This document shows positions 15,856-25,008 of a DNA stretch of 62,465 nucleotides, piece by piece (within the stretch, counting starts at the first letter, position 1; each line of letters begins with the position of its first letter). Location of the stretch: IMG/VR virus record IMGVR_UViG_3300000101_000012, positions 1 through 62,465 of that record; one strand, written 5' to 3'. Made by a program: the position numbers and the translations under genes. This DNA comes from a virus. The notes under the pieces were generated by a model. The model saw nothing but the letters and a program-made list of their open reading frames with translations, did no database searches and was not told where the DNA came from.

Positions 15856-16547
15856 TCGTACAGCCTATTTGCCAGATGTTGATGCCCCTCATCAAGTAAA
15901 TGTCCAGTTTTACCAACAGGATATACATTGTGAAGATCAGTTATATGAAAATTATTAATACTATAGTAGCATTTCATATTAATTTCATCGATATATTTTT
16001 GTATCTCTATATGTTCTTGGTATAGTTGCTCGTCATTCATAGCATCAAAGCATACTAGGTCTTTAATATTATTGTTAAACTCTAACCAGGATGATGAAAA
16101 TGCATTATAGTTATTTTGTGCAGCATTTAACATTAAGTATCTTTGTGACTTAGATTCAAAGTACTTCTGTAGTACTATTATTTGTTGTAGCCAAATTTTA
16201 AATTCATACAAAGTATTAGACCAATGTGCATAGTGTAATTTTCCGTATTGATTAAAATAATACAGGTCACTATACTCAGTATGAGCTAAACTAGGGTTAA
16301 AATTTATTTGAAAGTTGTTTAAATTGTCGTATCTAGTAAATCTTTCTTTGTATGTCCAAGCAACTACTGCAAGTTCGCATGTATTAAATTTAACTGATTC
16401 GTATAGTACTCTTTCATTACTGCCTCCTGATACTGCATTATTATTGCAACTCATTCCAAGTTTTTTTGCCAACAAATATGGCCAAGCAGACGATTTGTCT
16501 TGTAGGTCATCACCGTATGTGTGACTGCAACCAGTAGCCCAAAGCAT
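15843..16547 (-). CDS. SGNH/GDSL-hydrolase-like protein
   Basis: 234 residues. Block I is ATGCSHTYGDDL with the candidate nucleophile Ser8 (Cys-Ser-His replaces the usual Gly-Asp-Ser). Block II is SGGSNERV with Gly and Asn, and the C-terminal LLDEGHQHLA supplies Asp219 and His222. The family cleaves esters, often acetyl groups on glycans. Similar proteins occur in many phages under DUF6071. It is placed between the two subunits of the recombination nuclease, overlapping gp46 and one base away from gp47, so it must be expressed with them. No signal peptide is seen, so it would act in the cytoplasm unless exported otherwise. Confidence 0.7.
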   Translation of the reverse strand: MLWATGCSHTYGDDLQDKSSAWPYLLAKKLGMSCNNNAVSGGSNERVLYESVKFNTCELAVVAWTYKERFTRYDNLNNFQINFNPSLAHTEYSDLYYFNQYGKLHYAHWSNTLYEFKIWLQQIIVLQKYFESKSQRYLMLNAAQNNYNAFSSSWLEFNNNIKDLVCFDAMNDEQLYQEHIEIQKYIDEINMKCYYSINNFHITDLHNVYPVGKTGHLLDEGHQHLANRLYDCLN

Positions 16548-16548
16548 T

Positions 16549-17559
16549 TTATAGATTCCTGTAGATATCCAACATTAAGTTTTTGTCATACTGAGGACTA
16601 TCTAACTGTGTTAAGTGTGATGTAACAATACTATCCACACTTTCAAAGTTAACTTCGCCCTCAAAACTCTGAGCATGATCTTCGACTCCTACTCTTGGAA
16701 TAAGACTAAGCTCTCGCAATCCAAATTCTGGTACCAGTGTTTCCTTGATAAAGTTTGCTTCTTCGTAACTGATATCAACGTCAAGTTCCACACGACAATA
16801 CATATTAGGTTTTAGTAAGTTATCAGTGTCTTCCAAAATATTACTAAGCAAATATCTCCTGTACTTGGGAGCATCAGGCCATGCAATGTACTCAATTTCG
16901 CCTCCCCATTCAAGTATCATACATCCGCGATCATCGTCACCAGCGTCTGCATAATTGTGTGGGAAAGCATTTCCTATGTATGTAATATTGCGGCTTGTTT
17001 GGCGTTTATGGAAGTGTCCAGTAAAAACATTTTCGCATTTTAAATCTTCACGTTTAAGTTCTCCAACGTCAGGCATACGCACCATTGCGTTCATGTAAAA
17101 GTTTGGTAGTTCTAAATGACCAAACATGTACTTGGCTTCAATCTTGGGAACTTTAGCAAATTCAGATCCTACTAGCCAGGGCATAATACAAACATCGCTG
17201 TCCAAAGTAATGTCATCATAAAGTCGAACATTATCATACTTCTTGGCCCACACAATACTGTTAAACTCTCGAGTATCACGATAGTGTTCATCATGGTTAC
17301 CAGGCAAAAATACTACACTGGCAAAGTTTTCACTGAGTTTGTCAAATGCTTGTACACTATAGTTAAGTGTACCAATATTTAGACTTGCACGATTGTGATG
17401 CCAATCTCCTAAAAATACACAGGTTTCGCAGTCGTTAGCCTTTGCTGTTTCAATAACAAAGTCTATAAATTTTAAACAATCTTGGTTGTGTATTTTGCTG
17501 TTTGATTTTAGGCCAAAGTGTATGTCGGTAAAGAATATTGCTTTCTTAAACAGATTCAC
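16549..17559 (-). CDS. 47: Recombination endonuclease subunit gp47 (SbcD/Mre11 family)
   Basis: 336 residues, the same size as T4 gp47 (339). The calcineurin-like metallophosphatase motifs are complete: DIH at residues 12-14, GDWHH at 51-55, GNHDEH at 87-92, and GHFHKRQ further on. The enzyme is the Mn-dependent nuclease partner of gp46. The start overlaps the stop of the sigma factor gene by four bases (ATGA-like junction), so gp55 and gp47 are translationally coupled. Confidence 0.96.
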   Translation of the reverse strand: MNLFKKAIFFTDIHFGLKSNSKIHNQDCLKFIDFVIETAKANDCETCVFLGDWHHNRASLNIGTLNYSVQAFDKLSENFASVVFLPGNHDEHYRDTREFNSIVWAKKYDNVRLYDDITLDSDVCIMPWLVGSEFAKVPKIEAKYMFGHLELPNFYMNAMVRMPDVGELKREDLKCENVFTGHFHKRQTSRNITYIGNAFPHNYADAGDDDRGCMILEWGGEIEYIAWPDAPKYRRYLLSNILEDTDNLLKPNMYCRVELDVDISYEEANFIKETLVPEFGLRELSLIPRVGVEDHAQSFEGEVNFESVDSIVTSHLTQLDSPQYDKNLMLDIYRNL

Positions 17560-18383
17560 GTTTTAACTGCCTCCGCTTTTGCTTCTTTAGTTTTAGATTC
17601 CTCGTTTTCATACTGTCTAGTATAACTAGGATTAAGTCCATTAGCTTCCAAAATATCATCTCTGATCTTTTGACCTTTTTTCTCTGTGTTTAGTACACGA
17701 GTAAAGCTATTTGTAATAACTGCGGTGTAGTATGCAAATGGGTTCTGTGACTTACTCTCGTCAAACTTTAAACACATCTGACTCATATTAAGCAGTGCAG
17801 TTCCCTGCATTTCGTCATTGTACGTATAGTAGCGCCAGTTGCTACGCTGAGCATAACGTTGAATAAGTTTCATAAATTGACGTACAAGTTTATTTGTAAG
17901 TGTGCCGTGTTCTTTGTTAAACCAGCCGTTTTCTAAACCACCTTCCCAGTGGCTTTTACCCACGCATATTAACTCGCCTTGGTCATCGTAACGCCAGTGC
18001 TGGAATGGAGGAAAGTTTAACTGAACATGAGAATCAGCTACAGTTTTAATTGTTTTCTTTCTGCCAGGTTGCAAAGGAACATGATCATATGTCATGATTC
18101 TAAAAACAACCTCAGTTTTATCAATTTTTTTCCAGTCAACAGCAAATTCTGCTTGTTTAACCTTATCTCCACGCTCATACGCTTCTTTGTATGCCGCTTT
18201 AGCTATACGATCAGCACGATTACGTTTTGCTTGTGCTACCGATCTAATGTTAATTTTATCAATATTTGGCAAGATCGAGTCAAACTGATGATCTTCATCA
18301 CCGAGCCAACTGCAAAATGATCCTTTGCTTTTGTGTATTTCTTCTAATAGATCGTGGTTACTTAGGTAATTACGTTTACGCAT
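17556..18383 (-). CDS. 55: Late-transcription sigma factor (gp55 family)
   Basis: 275 residues from the ATG at 18383, chosen because AAGGTG lies 6-7 bases upstream; the longer GTG form adds three residues. The N-terminal RKRNYLSNHDLLEEIHKSKGS and the central NPFAYYTAVITNSFTRVLNTEKKGQKIRDD are characteristic of gp55 proteins of marine T4-like phages; the second block corresponds to sigma region 2, which reads the late octamer. It is longer than T4 gp55 (185 residues). The operon has its own host-type promoter, so it can be made before late genes are switched on. NATAAATA octamers before the virion genes in this window are the expected targets. Confidence 0.9.
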   Translation of the reverse strand: MRKRNYLSNHDLLEEIHKSKGSFCSWLGDEDHQFDSILPNIDKINIRSVAQAKRNRADRIAKAAYKEAYERGDKVKQAEFAVDWKKIDKTEVVFRIMTYDHVPLQPGRKKTIKTVADSHVQLNFPPFQHWRYDDQGELICVGKSHWEGGLENGWFNKEHGTLTNKLVRQFMKLIQRYAQRSNWRYYTYNDEMQGTALLNMSQMCLKFDESKSQNPFAYYTAVITNSFTRVLNTEKKGQKIRDDILEANGLNPSYTRQYENEESKTKEAKAEAVKT

Positions 18384-18413
18384 ATGTTTCACCTTTATTT
18401 AATATATGCTACT

Positions 18414-18442
18414 ATTATACGGCAAATAAATACAAATAGCAA
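18414..18442 (-). promoter_or_regulatory. Host-type promoter of the gp55-gp47-gp46 operon
   Basis: On the minus strand TTGCTA (18442-18437), a 17-base spacer and TATAAT (18419-18414) precede the gp55 ATG by about 30 bases. It overlaps the plus-strand late octamer at 18425, so early leftward and late rightward transcription may interfere here. Confidence 0.65.
18425..18432 (+). promoter_or_regulatory. Late-promoter-like octamer AATAAATA
   Basis: Seven of eight match to the T4 late octamer on the plus strand, 32 bases before the baseplate operon start at 18465. Confidence 0.55.
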
Positions 18443-18464
18443 TATATTGTGAGTAGTGATATTT

Positions 18465-19322
18465 ATGGCATTTAATTTTAGTAACATAACTGGGCAAGTA
18501 GCAAAAGCTACAGAGAACCTAGTAGACAAAGGGCTAAACAAAGCTATTCCTGGCGATGGAATTGGCAGTAAAATTGCTCGTGGGTTTTTAGGATCTCAAG
18601 CTAACAGATTAATTAACAGTAATTTATTTCCTGGCGGTGCAAATAGCCAAGCACCTCAAGACATTGCCAACGTTAGTTTTGCTAATGCTAAAGACATAAG
18701 AGCTAAACTTTCACTTAGTCCAGGAGTTGGACCTCACTTTTACAAAGATCCTGGTAACTCCCTGCTAGCACCACTAAGTCAAACAGACGGTGTTGTTTGG
18801 CCATACACTCCTAATATTAACGTTAGTTATTCCGCAGCCTATACTGCTAATGCACTCACACATGCAAACTATCAAACACAAAGCTATGGAATGAGCAGTG
18901 TTGATCAGATTACATGCACTGGCACATTTACAGCAAACACTGAAACAGAAGCCTTGTATGTTTTAGCTACTTTAAATTTCTTGCGTAGTGCAACGAAAAG
19001 TTTTTTTGGCGAAGATACTAATCGCGGAACACCGCCCCCTGTGTTAAGATTTAGCGCACATGGGCCATATATGTTTAATAGTGTTCCTGTAGTGTTAACT
19101 ACTGTTAACCAAGACTTTGAGCAAGGTGTTGATTACATAGACGCTAGAGCTGGCGGCTCTGGTTCTAGTATTGGCAATGTAACTCGAGTGCCAACTAGCA
19201 TGCTAGTTACTGTTACGTTAGTACCGGCAATCAGCAGAAAAACACAAACAGAATTCAGTTTAAAGAAATACTCACGTGGAGAAATGATTGGCTCACGAAC
19301 TGGCAGAGGAACTACACCATAA
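18465..19322 (+). CDS. Baseplate tail-tube junction protein (gp48/gp54-like)
   Basis: 285 residues from the ATG at 18465 (a GTG three codons upstream is in frame but unlikely). The middle is a beta domain (YTPNINVSYSAAYTANALTH) comparable with tail-tube-like proteins that cap the baseplate. The C-terminus reads FSLKKYSRGEMIG. It is the first gene of the baseplate operon and touches gp53 by one base. In T4, gp48 and gp54 form the platform for tube polymerisation. The choice between gp48 and gp54 is not settled, and distant relation is inferred mainly from position and fold-like pattern. Confidence 0.55.
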   Translation: MAFNFSNITGQVAKATENLVDKGLNKAIPGDGIGSKIARGFLGSQANRLINSNLFPGGANSQAPQDIANVSFANAKDIRAKLSLSPGVGPHFYKDPGNSLLAPLSQTDGVVWPYTPNINVSYSAAYTANALTHANYQTQSYGMSSVDQITCTGTFTANTETEALYVLATLNFLRSATKSFFGEDTNRGTPPPVLRFSAHGPYMFNSVPVVLTTVNQDFEQGVDYIDARAGGSGSSIGNVTRVPTSMLVTVTLVPAISRKTQTEFSLKKYSRGEMIGSRTGRGTTP

Positions 19323-19627
19323 TGGCTAACGTAGAATATAGATCAGATAGTCCATATGCTATTACACAATTTCATGGAACTTCGCTGGATGTATATCAGC
19401 CTCGATCAATACCTCAGCATAAAGACGATGTTTTATTTAAAATAAATCTAACGTATCAGTATAGACCAGATTTGCTTGCCTATGATTTATATAATAACAG
19501 CAATTTGTGGTGGGTGTTTTCTGTCAGAAATCCTAATACTATTGAAGATCCTATCTGGGACTTTGTAGTTGGACAGCAAATATACATACCAAAACAGGAA
19601 ACGTTGCAAGCCGTGTTAGGAATTTAA
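19322..19627 (+). CDS. 53: Baseplate wedge protein gp53-like
   Basis: 101 residues, shorter than T4 gp53 (196) but containing the family core: YRPDLLAYDLYNNSNLWWVFSVRNPN, DPIWDFVVGQQIYIP. This Trp-rich, LysM-like segment clamps the wedge to the hub. The start overlaps the previous stop by one base, and the hub gene follows after a single base. Confidence 0.88.
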   Translation: MANVEYRSDSPYAITQFHGTSLDVYQPRSIPQHKDDVLFKINLTYQYRPDLLAYDLYNNSNLWWVFSVRNPNTIEDPIWDFVVGQQIYIPKQETLQAVLGI

Positions 19628-19628
19628 C

Positions 19629-22445
19629 ATGGCTAAATTAACAGTTACTCATTCTTTAGATTTAGGATTTGTTAAAAAGTTTAGGTTAAGTGACGGCAGA
19701 GAAGTTGTAGAAAGTGAACTAGCTGCTCTTGGATTATCTCCACCACCGCCAGCACCTGCAGATCCACCACCAGTACAAACAGTTACGCCAGACCCAGCAC
19801 CTGCGCCATTTGCGCCATTGCCGCCTACAAAGACGCCAGTAGTTCCAATCCCGCGGCCTGATACATTTAGACCTCAAGATAATATAGTCCCTAATACAGT
19901 AACCAGTATTGAAAATGAACCATTAGTAGATAATGAAACTGATACGTTTAGGAGGGGAGCAATAGAAAGGACTAGATCTTCTGCAGAAGTTTCCCAGGGG
20001 GTGTTATTTGGCAGTGACGGTGTATTATCAGATGATGAAACTGATAATTTTAGAAAGATAAAGAATAACAGCTTTGTTGATGATTTTGGTGATTTCGACG
20101 AAGACACTGATGGCTTTAGGAGACCCGGGCAATCTGCATCTGCAGCTCCAAACGTACAAAAAGCGCAGGGTAAAGCCAATAGTGCTAATGCAATAAATCC
20201 TAACAGCGGACTAACAGCCAATATAGCAGAAGTTGTAATTGACCCTAGAGTCAATGATTTAAGTGACTTTGCAAGCTATACATATAATCTAGAGCTTTTT
20301 ATGACTAGTCCTAAAAGGTATATAGAGTTGCTGAAAGCTCCACAGAGTGTAAATCAAATATTAAGTAATCCAAGATTTTCTACTCCAATTATTAGAAGTG
20401 GCGGTATTGCATCAGACGGTGGAGAACACTTTGATGTAGATTTTGGTATTGACAATTTAGTAATGACAAATGTTGCTATGTCTCCTAATACTAAATCAAC
20501 AAATACAAACGCTGTTGAAATTAAGTTTGAAATTAATGAGCCTAATGGCGTAACATTACTTGAACGTTTAAAAAATGCAAGTAAAGATGCATTAGAAGAG
20601 TCACAAAATTATATAGAAACTCCTTATATTTTAAGGTTAACATTTAAGGGATATGACGACAACGGCAGGGAAATAAACGGAAAGATCGCTCCTAAGCATA
20701 TTCCTATTAAAATTATACAAATCTCTTTTAACGTTACTGAGTCTGGTGCTAGGTATAAAGTTCAAGCCATACCATATAATCATCATGTCTTTAGTAGTAT
20801 TACTAGTACTATACCAATTAACGTACAAGTTAGTGCTGGAACTGTGCAAGAAGTATTTCAAGGGTCTGCGAGTATACAAGACAAAGTTATAACAGAGTCT
20901 AAACGAGTAGACGACACGTCTGATGAAGAAGAAGAACAACAATTTAAAACTGTTACAACAACAAAAAATGTTTTTGGTGAAGCACATACTACACTTCAAG
21001 ATGCTATGAATAATTTCTACAACGAAAAAACTAAACCTAAAACAGATAAAGAAGGTAAAAGGTCTCCCAGTGACGCTATGATTGCTGACAAGATAAGTTT
21101 TAAGTTTGCTCCAGAAATTGCAAATGCAAAAGTACAAACAGAAAAATTTGATGCATTAAATACGCCACAAGCTACACAAAAAGCCTATAAATCAATCAGC
21201 AATGCAGTTAAAGGAAACTTAACTGTAGATAAAGAAAATAATTTATTTAAAGTTAATGCTGGAACTAATATTACATCCTTGTTAAACTATGTAATTGTTG
21301 CTAGTGACTATTTAGGTTATAATATTAACGACGATGCAGGATTACAGGAAGCTCAGTCTTCTGAAGGCGGATTACGGTGGTTTAAGATTGTACCTCAAAT
21401 TGTAGAGTCTCTAGGGTGGGATGAAAAAGAAGGTAGATATAAGTTTCATACTGAATACACTGTCACAGTAAATACAGTTCACTATCAGGATTTTCCTTGG
21501 TCCACGCCAGTTGCTCCTAAGGGCAAAGGAATCCATAAAATATATGACTACATATTTTCAGGTAATAATACTGAGGTACAGAATTATAGATTAAACTTTG
21601 ATTTGGCTTATCACAATGCTAGAACTATTGGTACTGGTTCACCTACTGCTGATAAAGACATTAATAATGTTCATGCTAAGGCTAAAGATGTTCCAGGACA
21701 ATCTGAAGCAATTGTTAATGATGATTCTACATCTAGTAAAAGAAAGAAAGACTTTTTTGAGTCAATTATGACTGATGGATTTGATTTAATAAATTTAGAT
21801 CTAGATATACTAGGAGATCCAGCATATTTTCCAAGTGGAGATGCAATGTTTCAGCCGCAAGGAAATGGCAATGCAGTATATAATGAAGCATTTTTGCCTG
21901 ATGGTACTATTAATTACGATCTTTCTCCGCCATATGTACAAGTTAATTTAAAAACACCAACAGATTATGACCCACTTACTGGTCTTATGGATCCGACAGC
22001 TTCTAGTAGCTTATACACAAACAGTCAGTTTAACGGAGTTTATCAAGTTATATCTGTCAAAAGTACATTTCAAGCTGGAACTTTTACTCAGGTGTTATCC
22101 GGATTTAGAGCAAAAATGCAACCCATTGAAGGTAAAGTTGGAAGAAGCAAAGAAAGTATTGCTAATACAGAACGCAAAGAAGCACAAAAAGAATTATTTT
22201 CAACAGTTTTTGGATTACTGCAATTACAAAAATCTCTAGGTCAATCTGTTAATAGTCTAAGTGGACTATTATCCAATACTGCGGGAGCCGTTTCCAACCT
22301 ATTTACAGATGCTGATAATGAAACTGATGAGTTTAGAAAACTATCATTCAATGGTGATGTTAGTGACGATTTCGAAGAACAACCTGCTGAGGAAGATGCT
22401 TTAACTGCATCACAACGTCGTGCAGTAGATGATATATTAAATTAA
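19629..22445 (+). CDS. Large baseplate hub protein (gp27-position)
   Basis: 938 residues. Residues 38-75 are a Pro/Ala-rich linker. Residues 78-165 carry four copies of a short motif around TDxFR (for example DNETDTFRR at 101-109, EDTDGFRR at 158-165), and a fifth is at about 897-905. From residue 200 the protein is a structured beta/alpha region (SYTYNLELFMTSPKRYIELL, PYILRLTFKGYDDNG, IPIKIIQISFNVTESGARYKV). Near the end, GVYQVISVKSTFQAGTFTQVL is typical of the hub domain that carries the spike. Standing directly before the gp5-like spike, it is most likely the gp27-type hub with a large N-terminal addition. Sequence homology to T4 gp27 is not directly visible. Confidence 0.65.
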   Translation: MAKLTVTHSLDLGFVKKFRLSDGREVVESELAALGLSPPPPAPADPPPVQTVTPDPAPAPFAPLPPTKTPVVPIPRPDTFRPQDNIVPNTVTSIENEPLVDNETDTFRRGAIERTRSSAEVSQGVLFGSDGVLSDDETDNFRKIKNNSFVDDFGDFDEDTDGFRRPGQSASAAPNVQKAQGKANSANAINPNSGLTANIAEVVIDPRVNDLSDFASYTYNLELFMTSPKRYIELLKAPQSVNQILSNPRFSTPIIRSGGIASDGGEHFDVDFGIDNLVMTNVAMSPNTKSTNTNAVEIKFEINEPNGVTLLERLKNASKDALEESQNYIETPYILRLTFKGYDDNGREINGKIAPKHIPIKIIQISFNVTESGARYKVQAIPYNHHVFSSITSTIPINVQVSAGTVQEVFQGSASIQDKVITESKRVDDTSDEEEEQQFKTVTTTKNVFGEAHTTLQDAMNNFYNEKTKPKTDKEGKRSPSDAMIADKISFKFAPEIANAKVQTEKFDALNTPQATQKAYKSISNAVKGNLTVDKENNLFKVNAGTNITSLLNYVIVASDYLGYNINDDAGLQEAQSSEGGLRWFKIVPQIVESLGWDEKEGRYKFHTEYTVTVNTVHYQDFPWSTPVAPKGKGIHKIYDYIFSGNNTEVQNYRLNFDLAYHNARTIGTGSPTADKDINNVHAKAKDVPGQSEAIVNDDSTSSKRKKDFFESIMTDGFDLINLDLDILGDPAYFPSGDAMFQPQGNGNAVYNEAFLPDGTINYDLSPPYVQVNLKTPTDYDPLTGLMDPTASSSLYTNSQFNGVYQVISVKSTFQAGTFTQVLSGFRAKMQPIEGKVGRSKESIANTERKEAQKELFSTVFGLLQLQKSLGQSVNSLSGLLSNTAGAVSNLFTDADNETDEFRKLSFNGDVSDDFEEQPAEEDALTASQRRAVDDILN

Positions 22446-22460
22446 TATAAGAGGAATAAC

Positions 22461-24158
22461 ATGGGTATAGCAACACAAACTACCGGAGCTAAAGGCGGAG
22501 ACAAATCCTTTAAATCAGAAAATACACCTGGAGTTAGGGAAGAACGAGGTGTAGTAATTGGCAAAGTTAAAGTTAACTCTCATCCGAGTGCCATGGGAGT
22601 TCTGCAAGTATTTGTGCAAAATGTTGGAGACGATTCTAACAGGAGAGAAGAAGAAACTAGTCAGTGGAGGACAGTTAGATATGCCACGCCTTTTTATAGT
22701 AGAACAGATGCGCTAGCGCCAGGTGGCAGTGAAACTGCTGTAAAAAATACCAGCGGTATAGTTTATCCTTGCCCTGACGTAGGATCCAAAGTATTATGTG
22801 TTTTTCCATCAGGAAAAAACCAAGAAGGCGTTTGGTTTGCTTGTGCGCCAGATCCATATATGATGCAAGCTCTTCCAGAAGCTAGTATGACTAGTAACTT
22901 TGACAAAACTGGATTAGAATCTTTAGTTAGACACGATAAAGCACCAGGGCTAGAGTTTAATGACATAGAAAATGATGTTAGAAAACTAACTAACTTTAGC
23001 AAACCACAACGAGGTGTTAACATTACTCGCAGTGTGCAATTAAAAACACAGGGCATTGACCAAGACGAAGTTCGCGGGTTGAGTAGCAGTAATGTAATGC
23101 GTGAGACACCAAGCGAAGTGTTTGGTATTACAACAAAAGGTAGACGCACTGATATACGTGGTCAGGATCTTGCTAATCGAAAAGACATATTAGATAAGCT
23201 AGAGAGTGGCACAGATCTTAGTACCTCTGATGCTAGAGCAGTTGAAGGGAAGATAGGAAGAAAACAAGGACATACCCTTGTTATGGATGACGGTGATATT
23301 GAAGGCGGCAATAACTTAATGAGATTTCGCACTGCCGGCGGACATCAGATATTGTTACACGATACTGAAGATATAATTTATATTGGAAATAGTAAAGGAA
23401 CATCCTGGGTTCAAATGGATGCTAATGGACAGTTAGACATTTTTAGCAGATCAAATATAAATTTCCGTAGCCGTAGCATGAACTTCCACGCAGACAGTAC
23501 TATGAAGTTTCACGCTGGTAAACAAATACAAATGGTAAGTGGTGGTAGTTTACATTTAGAAGGAAAAGCCATGGCTAACTTATACAGTGATGGTCAAACT
23601 TTTTTATTCGGCGGCAAGGGAACAAATATTAAATCAGGTGCTAGTCTTAACATGCAAGGCGGTAGCACTGTAGGAATTAAAGCAAGTGGTAACATGGACT
23701 TATCAGCTAGCTGTATTGCCCTTAATGGCGCCGCCCGCCCTGCAATGAAACAAAACAGTATACCTGTAATAGGCAAGAACGATGTTAAGCAAGACAGTAG
23801 AGGTTTTTGGGTACAAAACAGCGGCGCCTTGCGTACTACAGTTGACAGAGTACCAACACATGAGCCATTTAATGAACACCGGGCTGTAACACAAGAATCA
23901 ACGTTTACTACAGTTTCCGTTGCAGATGTTCCTGATTCTGGAGAATTAAAAGTTAAACAACCTAAATTGCCCATACCAGTATTAAACCAAGGTCTTGATT
24001 TTGCAAAAGATCTGCAGAGTACTGGTCAACATTTAGTAACAGGTGCTGGTCAAGCTGCCCAACAGTTAGTATCAAATACAGTGTCAAATACAGTGTCAAG
24101 TTTAAAATCAAGTGCTACATCACAATTTAACGAACTATTTAAATCTATAGTAACATAA
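22461..24158 (+). CDS. 5: Central spike protein (gp5/VgrG-like, no lysozyme domain)
   Basis: 565 residues. Residues 28-130 form an OB-fold-like start (GVVIGKVKVNSHPSAMGVLQV, then VYPCPDVGSKVLCVFPSG). From about residue 270 a regular beta-prism repeat follows (INFRSRSMNFHADSTMKFHAGKQIQM, then MNLQ-type turns), the triple-stranded needle seen in gp5 and VgrG. T4 gp5 has a lysozyme domain between these parts; here there is no such insertion. The spike punctures the outer membrane on contraction. SD AGAGG lies before the ATG. It is followed after 10 bases by a protein that might supply a peptidoglycan-active domain. Confidence 0.88.
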   Translation: MGIATQTTGAKGGDKSFKSENTPGVREERGVVIGKVKVNSHPSAMGVLQVFVQNVGDDSNRREEETSQWRTVRYATPFYSRTDALAPGGSETAVKNTSGIVYPCPDVGSKVLCVFPSGKNQEGVWFACAPDPYMMQALPEASMTSNFDKTGLESLVRHDKAPGLEFNDIENDVRKLTNFSKPQRGVNITRSVQLKTQGIDQDEVRGLSSSNVMRETPSEVFGITTKGRRTDIRGQDLANRKDILDKLESGTDLSTSDARAVEGKIGRKQGHTLVMDDGDIEGGNNLMRFRTAGGHQILLHDTEDIIYIGNSKGTSWVQMDANGQLDIFSRSNINFRSRSMNFHADSTMKFHAGKQIQMVSGGSLHLEGKAMANLYSDGQTFLFGGKGTNIKSGASLNMQGGSTVGIKASGNMDLSASCIALNGAARPAMKQNSIPVIGKNDVKQDSRGFWVQNSGALRTTVDRVPTHEPFNEHRAVTQESTFTTVSVADVPDSGELKVKQPKLPIPVLNQGLDFAKDLQSTGQHLVTGAGQAAQQLVSNTVSNTVSSLKSSATSQFNELFKSIVT

Positions 24159-24168
24159 GGAAAAGAAT

Positions 24169-24996
24169 ATGTCAGGCGTATCAATCGAAAAGTTAGAATC
24201 AGAAACGATCCGTGTATTAAAATCAGGAATAGTAGAAATTATAAAATCACAAGGAGCAACTGATTTTGTAGACTCTGTTACTAATGCTATTGGCAAATAT
24301 GGTACTAATATTGATACCTTTAAAAAACGTGGATTTGTTAAGCCATATGCAATGTTTAATGGCGAGTTAATAAACCCAAGAGTATGGACAGGAAAACTTG
24401 GACTAAGCAGCCGCAACGACTTCTTTAATAACCTGGAAATACAGGAGAACATTTGTACAGTTGAGCTCAGAGACTTATATGAAGAGATAACATTAAATGG
24501 TGCTATACAGCCTGACGACTCGCAAAGTGATATAGCTGGTATGTTAATGGTTGCTAAAGCTGCCGGAAGTGCAGCGGCACTAGCGTTTAGAGAAGGTCGT
24601 GAAATATCTCCTAGGCCAATGCTTGGTGTTTATCAAATAGACAATCAATCCAGTATTACCAGCCAAGTATTACCATGGTTCAACAAAGGATATTACGCTC
24701 CAACCCAGGCTGGAAGTATTAACCAATTTGGAAAATCACCTAACTGGTTTAGTAACTATATTTCTAACAAACAACAATCTGAATTTAATAATACTTCCTT
24801 TAAAAGCAAGCAATACAAAGTTGACATGAGTTTGCCTGCTGTTCAAAGAGTAGAACAAGCTCGTGCTTTCTTAGATCAAGAGAGAACTAACAGAGCTAAA
24901 GCTATAAAGAAATTTAAAGCGACCACTGATCTTATTGGAAGTGACATGGTGCAAGAGTTCTATAAACAAGTTATATCAGGAAGTATTAAATACTAA
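24169..24996 (+). CDS. Baseplate-cluster protein, possible lysozyme-fold
   Basis: 275 residues. The N-terminal 30 residues are helical. A central stretch DIAGMLMVAKAAGSAAALAFREG (about residues 122-144) resembles a helix pair found near the active site of some phage tail lysozymes, but the catalytic Glu cannot be assigned with confidence. The C-terminal third is Lys-rich and helical. The gene lies between the spike and gp25, with an AAGGA ribosome site. It may be a separate cell-wall-active protein replacing the missing lysozyme domain of the spike, or simply a wedge component. Low certainty. Confidence 0.45.
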   Translation: MSGVSIEKLESETIRVLKSGIVEIIKSQGATDFVDSVTNAIGKYGTNIDTFKKRGFVKPYAMFNGELINPRVWTGKLGLSSRNDFFNNLEIQENICTVELRDLYEEITLNGAIQPDDSQSDIAGMLMVAKAAGSAAALAFREGREISPRPMLGVYQIDNQSSITSQVLPWFNKGYYAPTQAGSINQFGKSPNWFSNYISNKQQSEFNNTSFKSKQYKVDMSLPAVQRVEQARAFLDQERTNRAKAIKKFKATTDLIGSDMVQEFYKQVISGSIKY

Positions 24997-25008
24997 AGGG
25001 AGAGAAAT

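Noticed and set aside
20637-21137. 166-codon minus-strand frame inside the hub gene
   Set aside because: The product is rich in Cys, Phe and Ile without a recognisable pattern, has no ribosome site, and lies wholly antisense to a well supported gene.
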